Part shown: one piece after another, positions 35,967 through 43,943 of the stretch | Layout: every line of letters begins with the position of its first letter | How positions within the stretch are numbered: the first letter of the stretch is position 1 | Assembly (NCBI GenBank): GCA_017445845.1 | Contig: JAFSRY010000004.1 | Coordinates: 1 to 64,000, forward strand | Length of the DNA: 64,000 nucleotides | Source of the DNA: Prevotella sp. | GTDB lineage: Bacteria; Bacteroidota; Bacteroidia; Bacteroidales; Bacteroidaceae | Direction: 5' to 3' | Notes under the pieces: generated by a model | What the model was told of the DNA's origin: nothing | What the model saw: the letters and a program-made list of their open reading frames with translations, nothing else | The model's database searches: none | Position numbers and translations under genes: made by a program

Positions 35967-36090
35967 GTCGATACCCTTTGTTGTTGTCAAACTGCCCTAA
36001 AGATACTACCAGCATTATCAGCGAAGCAACCACCAATAGGAATAAACAAAAGAGGGCAAATAAGCTGAATATGATTTCAAATGCTTGCAT
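35959..36090 (-). CDS. 43-aa single-pass membrane peptide with strong Shine-Dalgarno
   Basis: ATG 36090 to TAA 35959. The peptide begins MQAFEIIFSLFALFCLFLL and has one hydrophobic span (residues ~5-32), then a short polar tail. Upstream is AAAGGAGGT five bases before the ATG, a near-perfect Shine-Dalgarno, unusual in Bacteroidetes. It overlaps the end of the YopX gene and the start of the zinc-finger gene. Confidence 0.55.
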   Translation of the reverse strand: MQAFEIIFSLFALFCLFLLVVASLIMLVVSLGQFDNNKGYRHG

Positions 36091-36520
36091 GGCTACCTCC
36101 TTTCAATAATTCAGGATTGTCATATATGTTTCCGATGATTTCGATGGAGTCCGTCACTTTTGAAAGATTGCATAATGGATAGAACGCTGCGCCGTCATAT
36201 TCCACTGCGTAGATTTCGGCATCATCAACCAAGCGCCCTGATTCTTTCACTAAGCCTTTAACAAAGCGTATAATATCACCTTCGTAGATATCCTTGCCAT
36301 TCTTATCCTGCAGGCCCGTGAACTGGCCGATAGTCTCAGACTTCACACAATAACGCACCGACATTGCGATATAACCGCCATTGGAGAATATTCTGCAAGC
36401 AATCCATTCACGATGAAAACCACCTTTCTTGCGAAGATTCCATCTATCAGTAGCCATGAGCAAACTGCCATATCTCCAATTCCCTTGAAAATCTTTACCT
36501 CTAAATTCAACCTCTCTCAT
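36077..36520 (-). CDS. YopX family protein
   Basis: 147 aa with the family pattern: REVEFRGKDFQGNWRYGSLL at the start, IGQFTGLQDKNGKDIYEGDII in the middle and IEIIGNIYDNPELL near the end. YopX proteins are frequent in Firmicutes and Bacteroidetes phages and have no firmly established function. Length matches the family. Confidence 0.9.
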   Translation of the reverse strand: MREVEFRGKDFQGNWRYGSLLMATDRWNLRKKGGFHREWIACRIFSNGGYIAMSVRYCVKSETIGQFTGLQDKNGKDIYEGDIIRFVKGLVKESGRLVDDAEIYAVEYDGAAFYPLCNLSKVTDSIEIIGNIYDNPELLKGGSHASI

Positions 36521-36523
36521 ATC

Positions 36524-36946
36524 TTAGTCTTCTTCTTTGATTTCGCCCTTAATGAACTGCTGAAAATAATGGTCAGCTTCGCGCTGTATTCTATCCATGA
36601 ACTCGCGCATCATTCTGCCCTTAGAGAATCGGTCGTATTCCTCATTCTTCATTGATTCAAAGTGAATGGTGAAGCAAAACGAGCCACCTTCAATCTTATT
36701 TGCATGAATCTCTCTGTTTTCAGGATTGCTCCATCCCGATAGGGACGTAGCATTTTCGCTCGTAGCGACACCATAAGTGATAACAGGCATTTCGATTTCT
36801 TCAAGAGCATTTTCATCAATGTTATAATATTTCTTCCAATCCTCAGGATTCATAATCTTGGCAGAGAGTTTTTCGCTGAAATATTTCAGGGCTTCTTTCT
36901 TCAATCGGTGAGGCCTGCCATAGTTCTTTACTTTTGTCTTAGCCAT
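36524..36946 (-). CDS. Phage protein of unknown function
   Basis: 140 aa, basic at the N-terminus (AKTKVKNYGRPHRLKKEALKYF) and otherwise mixed. It lies 3 bp before YopX and 92 bp after the second DGR target; the gap holds the VR2 hairpin and a short AGGCAC-GTGCCT hairpin (36964-36978). No family recognised. Confidence 0.55.
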   Translation of the reverse strand: MAKTKVKNYGRPHRLKKEALKYFSEKLSAKIMNPEDWKKYYNIDENALEEIEMPVITYGVATSENATSLSGWSNPENREIHANKIEGGSFCFTIHFESMKNEEYDRFSKGRMMREFMDRIQREADHYFQQFIKGEIKEED

Positions 36947-37000
36947 AATTTCCGTAAATTTCGAGGCACTTCGTGCCTATTTGATATAGTAATTCGCAAA

Positions 37001-37024
37001 GGCTGGGTGTTGGAACACCCAGCC
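37001..37024 (-). other. Hairpin downstream of VR2 (DGR target-recognition candidate)
   Basis: On the coding strand: GGCTGGGTGTT-CC-AACACCCAGCC, a perfect 11-bp inverted repeat, giving a 9-bp stem with loop TTCCAA. It begins 23 nt after VR2. The loop equals that of the VR1 hairpin while the stem sequence differs but still pairs fully. The element ACCTTTCACCT (37029-37039 on the opposite strand) lies between VR2 and the hairpin as it does at VR1. Confidence 0.8.
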
Positions 37025-37038
37025 AATAAGGTGAAAGG

Positions 37039-37734
37039 TTAAAGGATAAATTCTGCCACTGGCCGAACAACGCCACTGCCGTACTTGTAGTTGCCGTAGA
37101 CGAGACCATTAACGAAGTGAACGTTCCACGCGCTGCCACTGTCATACTCAGTAACAGACCAGTAGTAGCTATCCATATCAAGAGGCTCGCCGCCGACGGC
37201 TTCCAATGCTTCGTTCAGGCCTCTTTCAGCCCAATAGCACATAGCGGTCACCATCGGCAAGGCTGGGATATATTCACCTTCTTTCAAAGGAATATCGGTG
37301 CCGAGTTCCTGAATATGCGCGGTGCGTTTGATGCACTCCCAGTCATTGAGAGCATCACATTCGCGGCGCACATAGAAATTGCTCTTTTCGGGGCATTTTA
37401 CACCGTCTTTGAGCAGCTGGAACTCACCGAGGTCTTTCAGGGCGACGGCGAAAGCATGGCCATCGTGGATAATGCCGATATACTTCACGTTCTTAGTGTC
37501 GGCATCCTTTGTGTAAAGGATATAGCTATTATCTTCATAAATGAGATAAACGCCGTTATTCTCACACTGAGCGCGTCGAGGTTCGACAAAGCTGATAGGA
37601 GCCTTGGGGATTCCCTGGTTTTCGCCCTCGGTTAAAAACTTGAACGCTTCGCGGCAGAAATCAACCGTCTTAGGTTCTTCGCTGATTGCGAACTCCTTCA
37701 AGAGTTCCATCTTCAATTCTTGATTCTGTGTCAT
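37039..37734 (-). CDS. DGR target 2, C-type-lectin-like/DUF1566-like protein in early operon
   Basis: 231 aa without signal peptide or membrane segment. The N-terminal ~120 residues carry beta-rich segments (GVYLIYEDNSYILYTK, VKYIGIIHDGHAFAVAL). The C-terminal part resembles the DUF1566/C-type-lectin fold: GEYIPALPMVTAMCYW, then the variable region YYWSVTEYDSG...VVRPVAEF at the end of the protein. It lies in the early, replication-side operon, far from the structural genes. Diversification by the resident DGR is shown by the adenine-specific differences. Its role is unknown; an intracellular binding protein, or one packaged or exported without a classical signal, are possibilities. Confidence 0.88.
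   Translation of the reverse strand: MTQNQELKMELLKEFAISEEPKTVDFCREAFKFLTEGENQGIPKAPISFVEPRRAQCENNGVYLIYEDNSYILYTKDADTKNVKYIGIIHDGHAFAVALKDLGEFQLLKDGVKCPEKSNFYVRRECDALNDWECIKRTAHIQELGTDIPLKEGEYIPALPMVTAMCYWAERGLNEALEAVGGEPLDMDSYYWSVTEYDSGSAWNVHFVNGLVYGNYKYGSGVVRPVAEFIL
37048..37173 (-). repeat. DGR variable region VR2
   Basis: A gap-free 126-nt match to the TR in inverted orientation. I count 20 mismatches: 19 at TR adenines (19 of 45) and one elsewhere (1 of 81), a C to A in the penultimate codon (GCA to GAA). Six codons with AAC or AAT in the TR read GGC, CTC or GTT here, each with both adenines changed. No other copy of the TR is visible in the window. Confidence 0.95.
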
Positions 37735-37748
37735 AATTAAATTGGTTT

Positions 37749-38000
37749 TTATAAAGTGATATTTTTGCCTGCTATTTCCTGGAGTGTATCACCATCGAAC
37801 TTGCGGCCATCTTTGGTGACGATATTGTCATCATCGTCATATTCCCAGCAATCTTCGCAATAATGGCGGTCGCCTAATTTCTTCCATCCGCATTCTTCAA
37901 GAAGGCTCTCTGTGGCTTCTTTATCATCCCACCATTCTTCACCGAGCATGCTTTCGCAATGGTCGCACTCAATGTTAAAAAATTCCTTCTGTCGTATCAT
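37749..38000 (-). CDS. Small acidic zinc-binding-like phage protein
   Basis: 83 aa with CDHC near the start and CEDC near residue 50, a likely single zinc site, and a very acidic WEYDDDDN stretch. It starts 11 bp after the ASCH gene stop. Function unknown. Confidence 0.5.
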   Translation of the reverse strand: MIRQKEFFNIECDHCESMLGEEWWDDKEATESLLEECGWKKLGDRHYCEDCWEYDDDDNIVTKDGRKFDGDTLQEIAGKNITL

Positions 38001-38011
38001 GTTTGTAGAAT

Positions 38012-38638
38012 TTAATCGGCCAGCTCAAAAGTATAACCCAGCACCCAAGGATTGGTATTCCATGTGCCTGTGCCGCTCACCTTGTCGATGAGATAGGCGA
38101 AGGCAAAGCGGGCGGTGCAGCGGTATTTCAGATTGTCGTTGTCGTGCTTGTAGGGCTTCACGTAGGGAGGCCACGGGGCAAAACGGTCGCACTTGTGATG
38201 GAGCGGTGGCTGCTCGTAATGGAAGATGCCCTCGCGCAAAGCGTCGTCTTCGCTGATGTCCTGAAGCCGTTCAACCTTGATGCCGGTGGTGTGGATATGG
38301 TGAGGCATAAGGTCAGCGTTGACAAACATTTTATTCCGATAACCGCCACATTCGCAAAGTTCAACAGGAATAAGACCATGTTCATTCCTGAAATATCCTT
38401 GCTCTATCAGCTCTCTATACGATTGTGCAACAGCCACAATTTCGCCCTCCTGATACCGGGCATATTTCTTGATAATTGCCAGCTTGTTAGCTTCCAGATT
38501 CTCATCATCGTTCAGCGCGCAATTGACAGCATTGTATTCCGTGATAGGCACCTTCAATATTCGTCGCGTCATGGTCTTGGTGCCATTCAGGACGGCGCTC
38601 GTTAGCCCGAACTTATCGTTGAACATTATCTTCTTCAT
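38012..38638 (-). CDS. ASCH-domain-like phage protein
   Basis: 208 aa. The N-terminus KIMFNDKFGLTSAVLNGTKTMTRR matches the G-x-KT-x-T-x-R signature of ASCH/PUA-like proteins, and VERLQDISEDDALREGI is the usual second conserved block. Such proteins bind RNA or modified nucleotides and are common in phages. The C-terminus has a WNTNPWVLGYTFEL closing strand, also typical. Biochemical role not established. Confidence 0.82.
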   Translation of the reverse strand: MKKIMFNDKFGLTSAVLNGTKTMTRRILKVPITEYNAVNCALNDDENLEANKLAIIKKYARYQEGEIVAVAQSYRELIEQGYFRNEHGLIPVELCECGGYRNKMFVNADLMPHHIHTTGIKVERLQDISEDDALREGIFHYEQPPLHHKCDRFAPWPPYVKPYKHDNDNLKYRCTARFAFAYLIDKVSGTGTWNTNPWVLGYTFELAD

Positions 38639-38661
38639 TGCTTTCTTTGTTATTCAAAAGA

Positions 38662-38814
38662 TTAACAGTTTAATATTTCATATTTGCCGTTATGCAACTT
38701 CTGATATGCCTCATGTACCTGTTCTTTATATTGGGCTGGGGCAATAGCTTCCATCACATCTATGATACATGTGATAAGTGATATGTCTTGTACTGGCACC
38801 TTTACGTATTCCAT
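38662..38814 (-). CDS. 50-aa small phage ORF
   Basis: ATG 38814 to TAA 38662, filling the gap between the ASCH and MBL genes. The sequence begins MEYVKVPVQDISLITCII and is predicted helical toward the end (QYKEQVHEAYQKLHNGKYE). Codon composition looks coding and the spacing to both neighbours is short. No homologue recognised. Confidence 0.45.
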   Translation of the reverse strand: MEYVKVPVQDISLITCIIDVMEAIAPAQYKEQVHEAYQKLHNGKYEILNC

Positions 38815-38825
38815 ATATTTCTCGA

Positions 38826-39554
38826 CTAAATGATAAATTCCAGTTCTACACCCTTTTCCGCAGCGATAACGTGCTTGCCGGTATTGCGCTTCACACGAGC
38901 GATAAAATTATCTCTATTGCTATTGTCGTGTGAGAGGTGCAAGAGCATGATTCCCTTGACCTTGCTCAGATCATTATCTTTGAGAATCTTCACACACCGG
39001 GCAATCGACATATGAGAGTTTTTAATGCGGTCACCCACATTGTAATTCAGACGGCCAGCCTTGATATTCTCATTGAGCAGCCTATCATCATAGTTACACT
39101 CCAGCATGATATAGTCCATATCCTTGAAAGTATAGCCAATATCACGCGTATCAGTAGCGAACATCAATACTCCCATTTCGGGATGCTGGATGATGTAGCC
39201 GCATGGCTCTTTGGCATCGTGAATCGTGGCAAACGGCAGGATTTTGAAGTTCCCGACCTGAAACTGCTTTTTGCGCTCGACCACATGGACGTTGAAGTTT
39301 CCTTTCATCCTCAGGGAATCAGCCGTGCCAGCCGTCATATAGACGGGCATCAACTGAGCGTATTTCGCCACATATCGGGCATGGTCTCCATGTTCATGCG
39401 TCACGAATACCCCTGCTACCTTGGCGGTATTGAAATCGAGGGCCTTTTGCGCTTCGGTGAGGGAGCAGCCGCACTCAAGTACGACTGCTTCCTGCTCGTT
39501 CTGAATAACGTAGCCGTTCGCGGAGCTTCCACTATTTAACACCGTTATTCTCAT
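38826..39554 (-). CDS. MBL-fold metallo-hydrolase
   Basis: 242 aa from ATG 39554. The THEHGDHAR segment (His53, His55, Asp57, His58) is the HxHxDH metal-binding motif of metallo-beta-lactamase-fold hydrolases. Further ligands appear in FATDTRDIG and LLHLSHDN. The family includes nucleases and phosphodiesterases. The neighbouring RecT-like and SbcC-like genes suggest a nuclease acting in phage recombination or replication. Substrate not proven. Confidence 0.85.
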   Translation of the reverse strand: MRITVLNSGSSANGYVIQNEQEAVVLECGCSLTEAQKALDFNTAKVAGVFVTHEHGDHARYVAKYAQLMPVYMTAGTADSLRMKGNFNVHVVERKKQFQVGNFKILPFATIHDAKEPCGYIIQHPEMGVLMFATDTRDIGYTFKDMDYIMLECNYDDRLLNENIKAGRLNYNVGDRIKNSHMSIARCVKILKDNDLSKVKGIMLLHLSHDNSNRDNFIARVKRNTGKHVIAAEKGVELEFII

Positions 39555-39559
39555 TGCGC

Positions 39560-40396
39560 TCAATCATTAAAGATGCTTGGTGTCGGCTGCTTGCCCAACG
39601 GGGTCTTGGCGGGAGTTGGGGCTGGCTCTGGCGCATGACCTTCGTTATTCGCGCCGTTTCCTTGGCCCTGCTGCGATTGTTCGCCCTCGCCTTGACCGTT
39701 GGAAGGGGCGGCAGTTCCTTCGCTTCCTGCGGCGTTTTTGCCATCAATGCCGAGTGATTCCTTATCATCGGCAGGAATAGCACCGTTATCATCGGTTGCC
39801 GGGGCAGACTGGATGCCTTCCTCAATGATTACGCCATCGTCGAACTCCTCACGGGTGATAAGGCCCATGCTGATTTCAGGAGCATAGACGCGCTGGAAGA
39901 AAGCGGCGGCGCGATACTGGAGCATCAGTTCGGGCATGGTCTTCCACTTGGAGCCATTCTTGGCAAACCATCCTTCATCCTTGGCCATCTTGATAGAAAC
40001 CCAAGCGCCGTAAAGGATTTCGCCCTGCTTGTCGACTGCCGAAGCGCGGCATGACCAATCGTCGGCACCCTCAGTACCCTTGAACTCATAGCGGATGGGG
40101 GAGAACTTGCCGCAGTTATTCAGACAGGCGATAAGGAACTTACTGCTGAATGAGGGCATCCCGTGAACCACGTAGAGGTTCTGCATAATCATCAGGGGAT
40201 TGCTGTTAAGCCGGTTGGCAATATCGAGGGCGATAATGCAGTTGGCCAAATTGTTCGTACCCTGATAAGCGGTGGGAACGATGGTTGATGAACACAAGGC
40301 TTTCGCCATTCTCTGTGCAGTGTCAAAATTTGAACTGCTGCCGAATACCGACATCTGCGAATCTTCGGCTCTTACAATCGAAACATTATTGTCCAT
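39560..40396 (-). CDS. RecT-like single-strand annealing protein
   Basis: 278 aa. The core (residues ~25-195) shows AKALCSSTIVPTAYQG, NPLMIMQNLYVVHGMPSFSSKFLI and MPELMLQYRAAAFFQRVYAPE, the pattern of phage RecT proteins. These bind single-stranded DNA and drive recombination and repair. A low-complexity tail rich in G, N, Q, A and P follows from ~200, ending KQPTPSIFND, which may bind SSB as in other recombinases. It sits between the MBL and the SbcC-like gene, forming a recombination cluster. Confidence 0.85.
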   Translation of the reverse strand: MDNNVSIVRAEDSQMSVFGSSSNFDTAQRMAKALCSSTIVPTAYQGTNNLANCIIALDIANRLNSNPLMIMQNLYVVHGMPSFSSKFLIACLNNCGKFSPIRYEFKGTEGADDWSCRASAVDKQGEILYGAWVSIKMAKDEGWFAKNGSKWKTMPELMLQYRAAAFFQRVYAPEISMGLITREEFDDGVIIEEGIQSAPATDDNGAIPADDKESLGIDGKNAAGSEGTAAPSNGQGEGEQSQQGQGNGANNEGHAPEPAPTPAKTPLGKQPTPSIFND

Positions 40397-40415
40397 TGTG
40401 TAAGTAATTAAAGGG

Positions 40416-42356
40416 TTAAAATGTTGTTAATTGTAGTTCGGCACCAGGCACGAACTTTAATTCTATTGTCTGAACACCCTCTGGGCGGTCGATGGTCTCA
40501 ACGCTCTCGCCTTCATCAATGAAGAGCGGCACATTGATTCCGTAGGCTTCCATGAGACCACGCACGATGTCGATACCGGCATTGATGGTTCCCTCTTTAT
40601 TCAGGCCGTCGAACTCAATGCCATCGAGCAAAGGTGTGCATATATCCTTGATTCCGTCATTGGTCATATTGATGTCGAAGAACTTCCATGTGACCACTTT
40701 GAAGAATCGGCCTAATCTCTGACCGATAACGGCGGTGTATGCCTTGGTGAACTCCTTAATCTGATACAGGGCCATATCACAATCGCTGATGATTTGCGAC
40801 AACTCCTTGGAGCGGGCTTCAAGTTTGGCCTTCTCGGCATCGATGCGCTTGTTTGCTTCCTCGCCGGCAAGTTTCCTCACCAGTTCGTCGCGCTGGCCCT
40901 GTAGATCCTTTTTCTCTGCCATCTTGGCCTGCTTGGCTTCTTCGGCATTCTTTTCTTCCTCGCTCATTTCGGGCTTGGTATTGGCATCGTTCAGCTTCTT
41001 CTGCAATTCGGTGATATTGGCATCGTTCTCCATCTTTTCGCCATTGCACTTGATTTGCTCCTTACGGGCTTCATCCAGCTTGGCTTTCAAGTCGGCAATA
41101 TGCTTATCGTACTCAGGCTTCTTGATGTCGTTATACTCATTCACCAAGCGCATGACGGCAGTATATTGGTCGCGCAAGGTCTCATATTCGGTCAACAGCT
41201 TGGCAAGGCCAGCCGACTTCTCGCTATTGAATTTCTCGATGGCACCATCCTTATGCTCGGCCAGCATCTGAGCGGTGTAGGGCCTGCCGCAATGAGGGCA
41301 AACAGTCTCGGCATCATAGGAGAAATCTTTGTCATTGAGCTGGAGCCATTCGTTTTTCTTATCGTCACGCTGCTTTTTGAGATTGTTGGCCTTGGTGATA
41401 TTCTCAGCGTTGGTCGCTGCATCTTTCTTGGCATTGCGCTCCACTTCGTCGAGATTGCGCTGAATATCCATGACGGCCTTATTCGCATCACCCATTTTCT
41501 TGAAATGCTCCGTGCTCCATTTCGAGCGGGCAGCATTGAGCTTGCGCTCCAGTTCTGCAATGATACTACGCTCATTGGCCTTGGCAACGATTTCATCCGT
41601 GCTGGCCGTCAGAAAGCGGTCACAATCTGTTATCTTGACATCAATGGCCGCTATATCGGTGCGAATCTGAGCGAAATCATCCTGAGAATATAACTTATCC
41701 TGCTGGTCGATTCGGGCTGGGATGGCCACCAGCTCAGTCTCGGACTTTTTCTTCGTGGCGTTCACTTGCTTGCGGAACTCTTCAAGCGTTTTCTTCTCAT
41801 TGAATGCTTTCACCAACAATGGGAACGGCTTCAGCATTTCGTTCATGTCGATTTCCCCTGCAACGCTGGCCAGGATTCGGCGGCGATCTTCTGTCTTCAA
41901 AGTCATAAAGACCTTGATATTTGAACAAATGAGCCATGCTTCGAGCGGGGCGAGGGTGGCGACCTTGGCATCAAATTCTTTCTTCGTGAGCGGAACATCA
42001 TTATAGAATCGCTCCATTTCGGTGCCTTTTATCTTTTCCTCAGGAGTGCCGGCCTTTTCTATCTTCTCATAGAGTCGGCGGGCGAGCTTCACCTCGTAGG
42101 AATCATCGATAACGAGTGTCAGCGTGACCTTCGTATCAATCTTGTGGATAACCTGATTGTCGCTGCCCTTCATCTGGACGGTATCATTCTTTCGGGTGGT
42201 GGTCTCGAAGATGCACCATAGGTAGGCATCGAAAATCGTTGTCTTGCCTTGACGGTTACGCCCCGTGACGAGGTTGTTGTAAGGCTCGAAATTCAGAGAT
42301 AGAGACTTTATTTTCTTGAAGTTCTCAATCTCCATTGACTTGATTTTGATATTCAT
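40416..42356 (-). CDS. Rad50/SbcC-like ATPase with zinc hook
   Basis: 646 aa. Walker A is GRNRQGKTT (~32-40), following an N-terminal NFKKIKSLSLNFEP typical of SMC/RecF-type ATPases. Long coiled coils flank a CPHCG motif (Cys353, Cys356), the zinc hook of Rad50-type proteins. Walker B is LFIDEGES near the C-terminus. Such proteins tether DNA ends with a nuclease subunit; the MBL-fold protein nearby may fill that role, as no Mre11-type phosphodiesterase was recognised. Function inferred by family. Confidence 0.88.
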   Translation of the reverse strand: MNIKIKSMEIENFKKIKSLSLNFEPYNNLVTGRNRQGKTTIFDAYLWCIFETTTRKNDTVQMKGSDNQVIHKIDTKVTLTLVIDDSYEVKLARRLYEKIEKAGTPEEKIKGTEMERFYNDVPLTKKEFDAKVATLAPLEAWLICSNIKVFMTLKTEDRRRILASVAGEIDMNEMLKPFPLLVKAFNEKKTLEEFRKQVNATKKKSETELVAIPARIDQQDKLYSQDDFAQIRTDIAAIDVKITDCDRFLTASTDEIVAKANERSIIAELERKLNAARSKWSTEHFKKMGDANKAVMDIQRNLDEVERNAKKDAATNAENITKANNLKKQRDDKKNEWLQLNDKDFSYDAETVCPHCGRPYTAQMLAEHKDGAIEKFNSEKSAGLAKLLTEYETLRDQYTAVMRLVNEYNDIKKPEYDKHIADLKAKLDEARKEQIKCNGEKMENDANITELQKKLNDANTKPEMSEEEKNAEEAKQAKMAEKKDLQGQRDELVRKLAGEEANKRIDAEKAKLEARSKELSQIISDCDMALYQIKEFTKAYTAVIGQRLGRFFKVVTWKFFDINMTNDGIKDICTPLLDGIEFDGLNKEGTINAGIDIVRGLMEAYGINVPLFIDEGESVETIDRPEGVQTIELKFVPGAELQLTTF

Positions 42357-42374
42357 ATAACTTATGATAAAATG

Positions 42375-42950
42375 TTATTTACGTAGGCTTTCGCCTGAGA
42401 ACTTTATGATTCTGCAGCAACTGAAAAAGCGGTCGATGGTCTTGACCCCGTATTTGTCACTCAGTTCGTCGGAAGATAGATTGGTGGTGACAATGAGCAG
42501 TTTTCCGCGCTTTTCCGCTTGGTCGATAAGGTCAGCGAAGACAATCTTCTTTTCTCCGTATTCAACCGTGCTTTCCGTGCCGAGGTCATCAATGACTATG
42601 ATGTGCTTCTCGAAGATGTCCCTGGTCTTGGTGTTCAGGTCGGGAGCGTCGTAGATATTGACCACTCTGTTCAGCCTTTGAAGCAAGATGGGGAGAATCA
42701 TCGTGGTAATGAGCGTTTTTCCTCGCCCGCAGTCGCCAATGAGCAAAAGCCCCTTTCCTTTGTTGTCGGTAAGCCATTCAGACACTTCCTCGTATTCAGG
42801 GAGCCATTTGGCATCTTGACCGCAGAAGTATTGCAGGGCCTTGCCGAGCCTCGCGCGCGCGTTATCTATACTTATGTACACGCGATGGGGTAGCCTATAT
42901 CCAAAATCGGATAGTCTCAGCTTCTCTATTACATCACCTATCTTTTCCAT
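42375..42950 (-). CDS. DnaC-like helicase loader ATPase
   Basis: 191 aa AAA+ ATPase with Walker A GDCGRGKT (~residues 73-80) and Walker B IIVIDDLG, plus a sensor-like IVTTNLS. The IstB/DnaC pattern places it as a loader of the replicative helicase onto phage DNA. Its start overlaps the upstream initiator gene by 13 bp. No phage helicase DnaB was seen in the window, so the host helicase may be recruited. Confidence 0.85.
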   Translation of the reverse strand: MEKIGDVIEKLRLSDFGYRLPHRVYISIDNARARLGKALQYFCGQDAKWLPEYEEVSEWLTDNKGKGLLLIGDCGRGKTLITTMILPILLQRLNRVVNIYDAPDLNTKTRDIFEKHIIVIDDLGTESTVEYGEKKIVFADLIDQAEKRGKLLIVTTNLSSDELSDKYGVKTIDRFFSCCRIIKFSGESLRK

Positions 42951-43735
42951 TCGCCATAGTCTTTTACACCGCCGGTGGATGATACGTTATCATTTGCTTT
43001 TTCATTCAGCACATAGAGACCAGCCCAATTATTGGCAATGGCTTGGTCAACTACTTTCTGAGCCTGAGAGGGTACAGAGCCGCTAAGATTGAGCATCCTC
43101 TTGTATGCTTTTTCGAGCGAGGTCTGTGTCTTGTATTTCTCGCGGCGTGACCTCTTATGTTCCAGCCATGTGTAGAACGGAACCTTGAAATCATCACTCA
43201 CGAAATCGAAATTGAAGTGTTCGTAGCTGGCGGGCTTCTTTTCGATTACCAATGCTTCCAAATCGTCGTCGCCCTCTAACTTGGGAATCTTCCTCGCTGG
43301 CACATCGCTCATTTCGAGATCAATGTGGCCGTCATGCCAAAGGCCGTAACGCTCCAGCATCTTTATGACAGAAGCGTGAACCCTGTTCTTTGGATTCAGC
43401 GCACCGTACTGAAACTCTATGAAGCCTACGACGAACCACTTTTCGCCATCATCGATGGGGATAACATGCTTCTCGTCTTTATTGAATGCTTCAAGGGCTT
43501 GCTTTTCGAGTACTCGAATATCCTTGCCGAGATACATTCTTGCTGCTTCAAAGTCCACTATCCATATACCGGCGTGATTGCAATCGCAAAGAATGTATTC
43601 CCACAGCAGTTTATAAGGGGCTTTGAGCGAACGAACGAACTTCGATTTGAATTTCTCGGTGTCCGTCAATCTCTTTGCCATATCATCATTGTTTAATGCG
43701 TCGTGGACGCTGAAAATATTATAAATTCCAGTCAT
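42938..43735 (-). CDS. Phage replication initiator (DnaD-like region at C-terminus)
   Basis: 265 aa. The N-terminal half (SLKAPYKLLWEYILCDCNHAGIW) resembles the winged-helix part of phage replisome organisers. The C-terminal part (FYTWLEHKRSRREKY, then QAIANNWAGLYVL) resembles the DnaD-like end that contacts the loader. Overlap with the DnaC-like gene supports joint action in replication start. The origin may lie within or near this gene; no clear iterons seen. Confidence 0.75.
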   Translation of the reverse strand: MTGIYNIFSVHDALNNDDMAKRLTDTEKFKSKFVRSLKAPYKLLWEYILCDCNHAGIWIVDFEAARMYLGKDIRVLEKQALEAFNKDEKHVIPIDDGEKWFVVGFIEFQYGALNPKNRVHASVIKMLERYGLWHDGHIDLEMSDVPARKIPKLEGDDDLEALVIEKKPASYEHFNFDFVSDDFKVPFYTWLEHKRSRREKYKTQTSLEKAYKRMLNLSGSVPSQAQKVVDQAIANNWAGLYVLNEKANDNVSSTGGVKDYGEWKR

Positions 43736-43739
43736 AGCG

Positions 43740-43943
43740 TTATCTCATATATTCAGCTCCCCAAAATCTTATAAGTTCGCTGCCGAGGATGAACCGTCTG
43801 CTATTGTACTTGTGTACTCCGAACTTTATAAGCTTCTGCTCCATGTATCGGTATATGGTCGTCCTGTCAATGCCAAGGGCCTTGGCCGATTCGGTGATGC
43901 TATACCGCCCGTCTCTATGAACATCAGGAGCCACACACGTCAT
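43740..43943 (-). CDS. Small HTH protein (excisionase/MerR-like)
   Basis: 67 aa. YSITESAKALGIDRTTIYRYMEQ is a helix-turn-helix of the excisionase or MerR type. The start overlaps the upstream stop as ATGA. It may be an excisionase or early regulator. Integrase is not in the window, so the excisionase role cannot be tested here. Confidence 0.7.
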   Translation of the reverse strand: MTCVAPDVHRDGRYSITESAKALGIDRTTIYRYMEQKLIKFGVHKYNSRRFILGSELIRFWGAEYMR

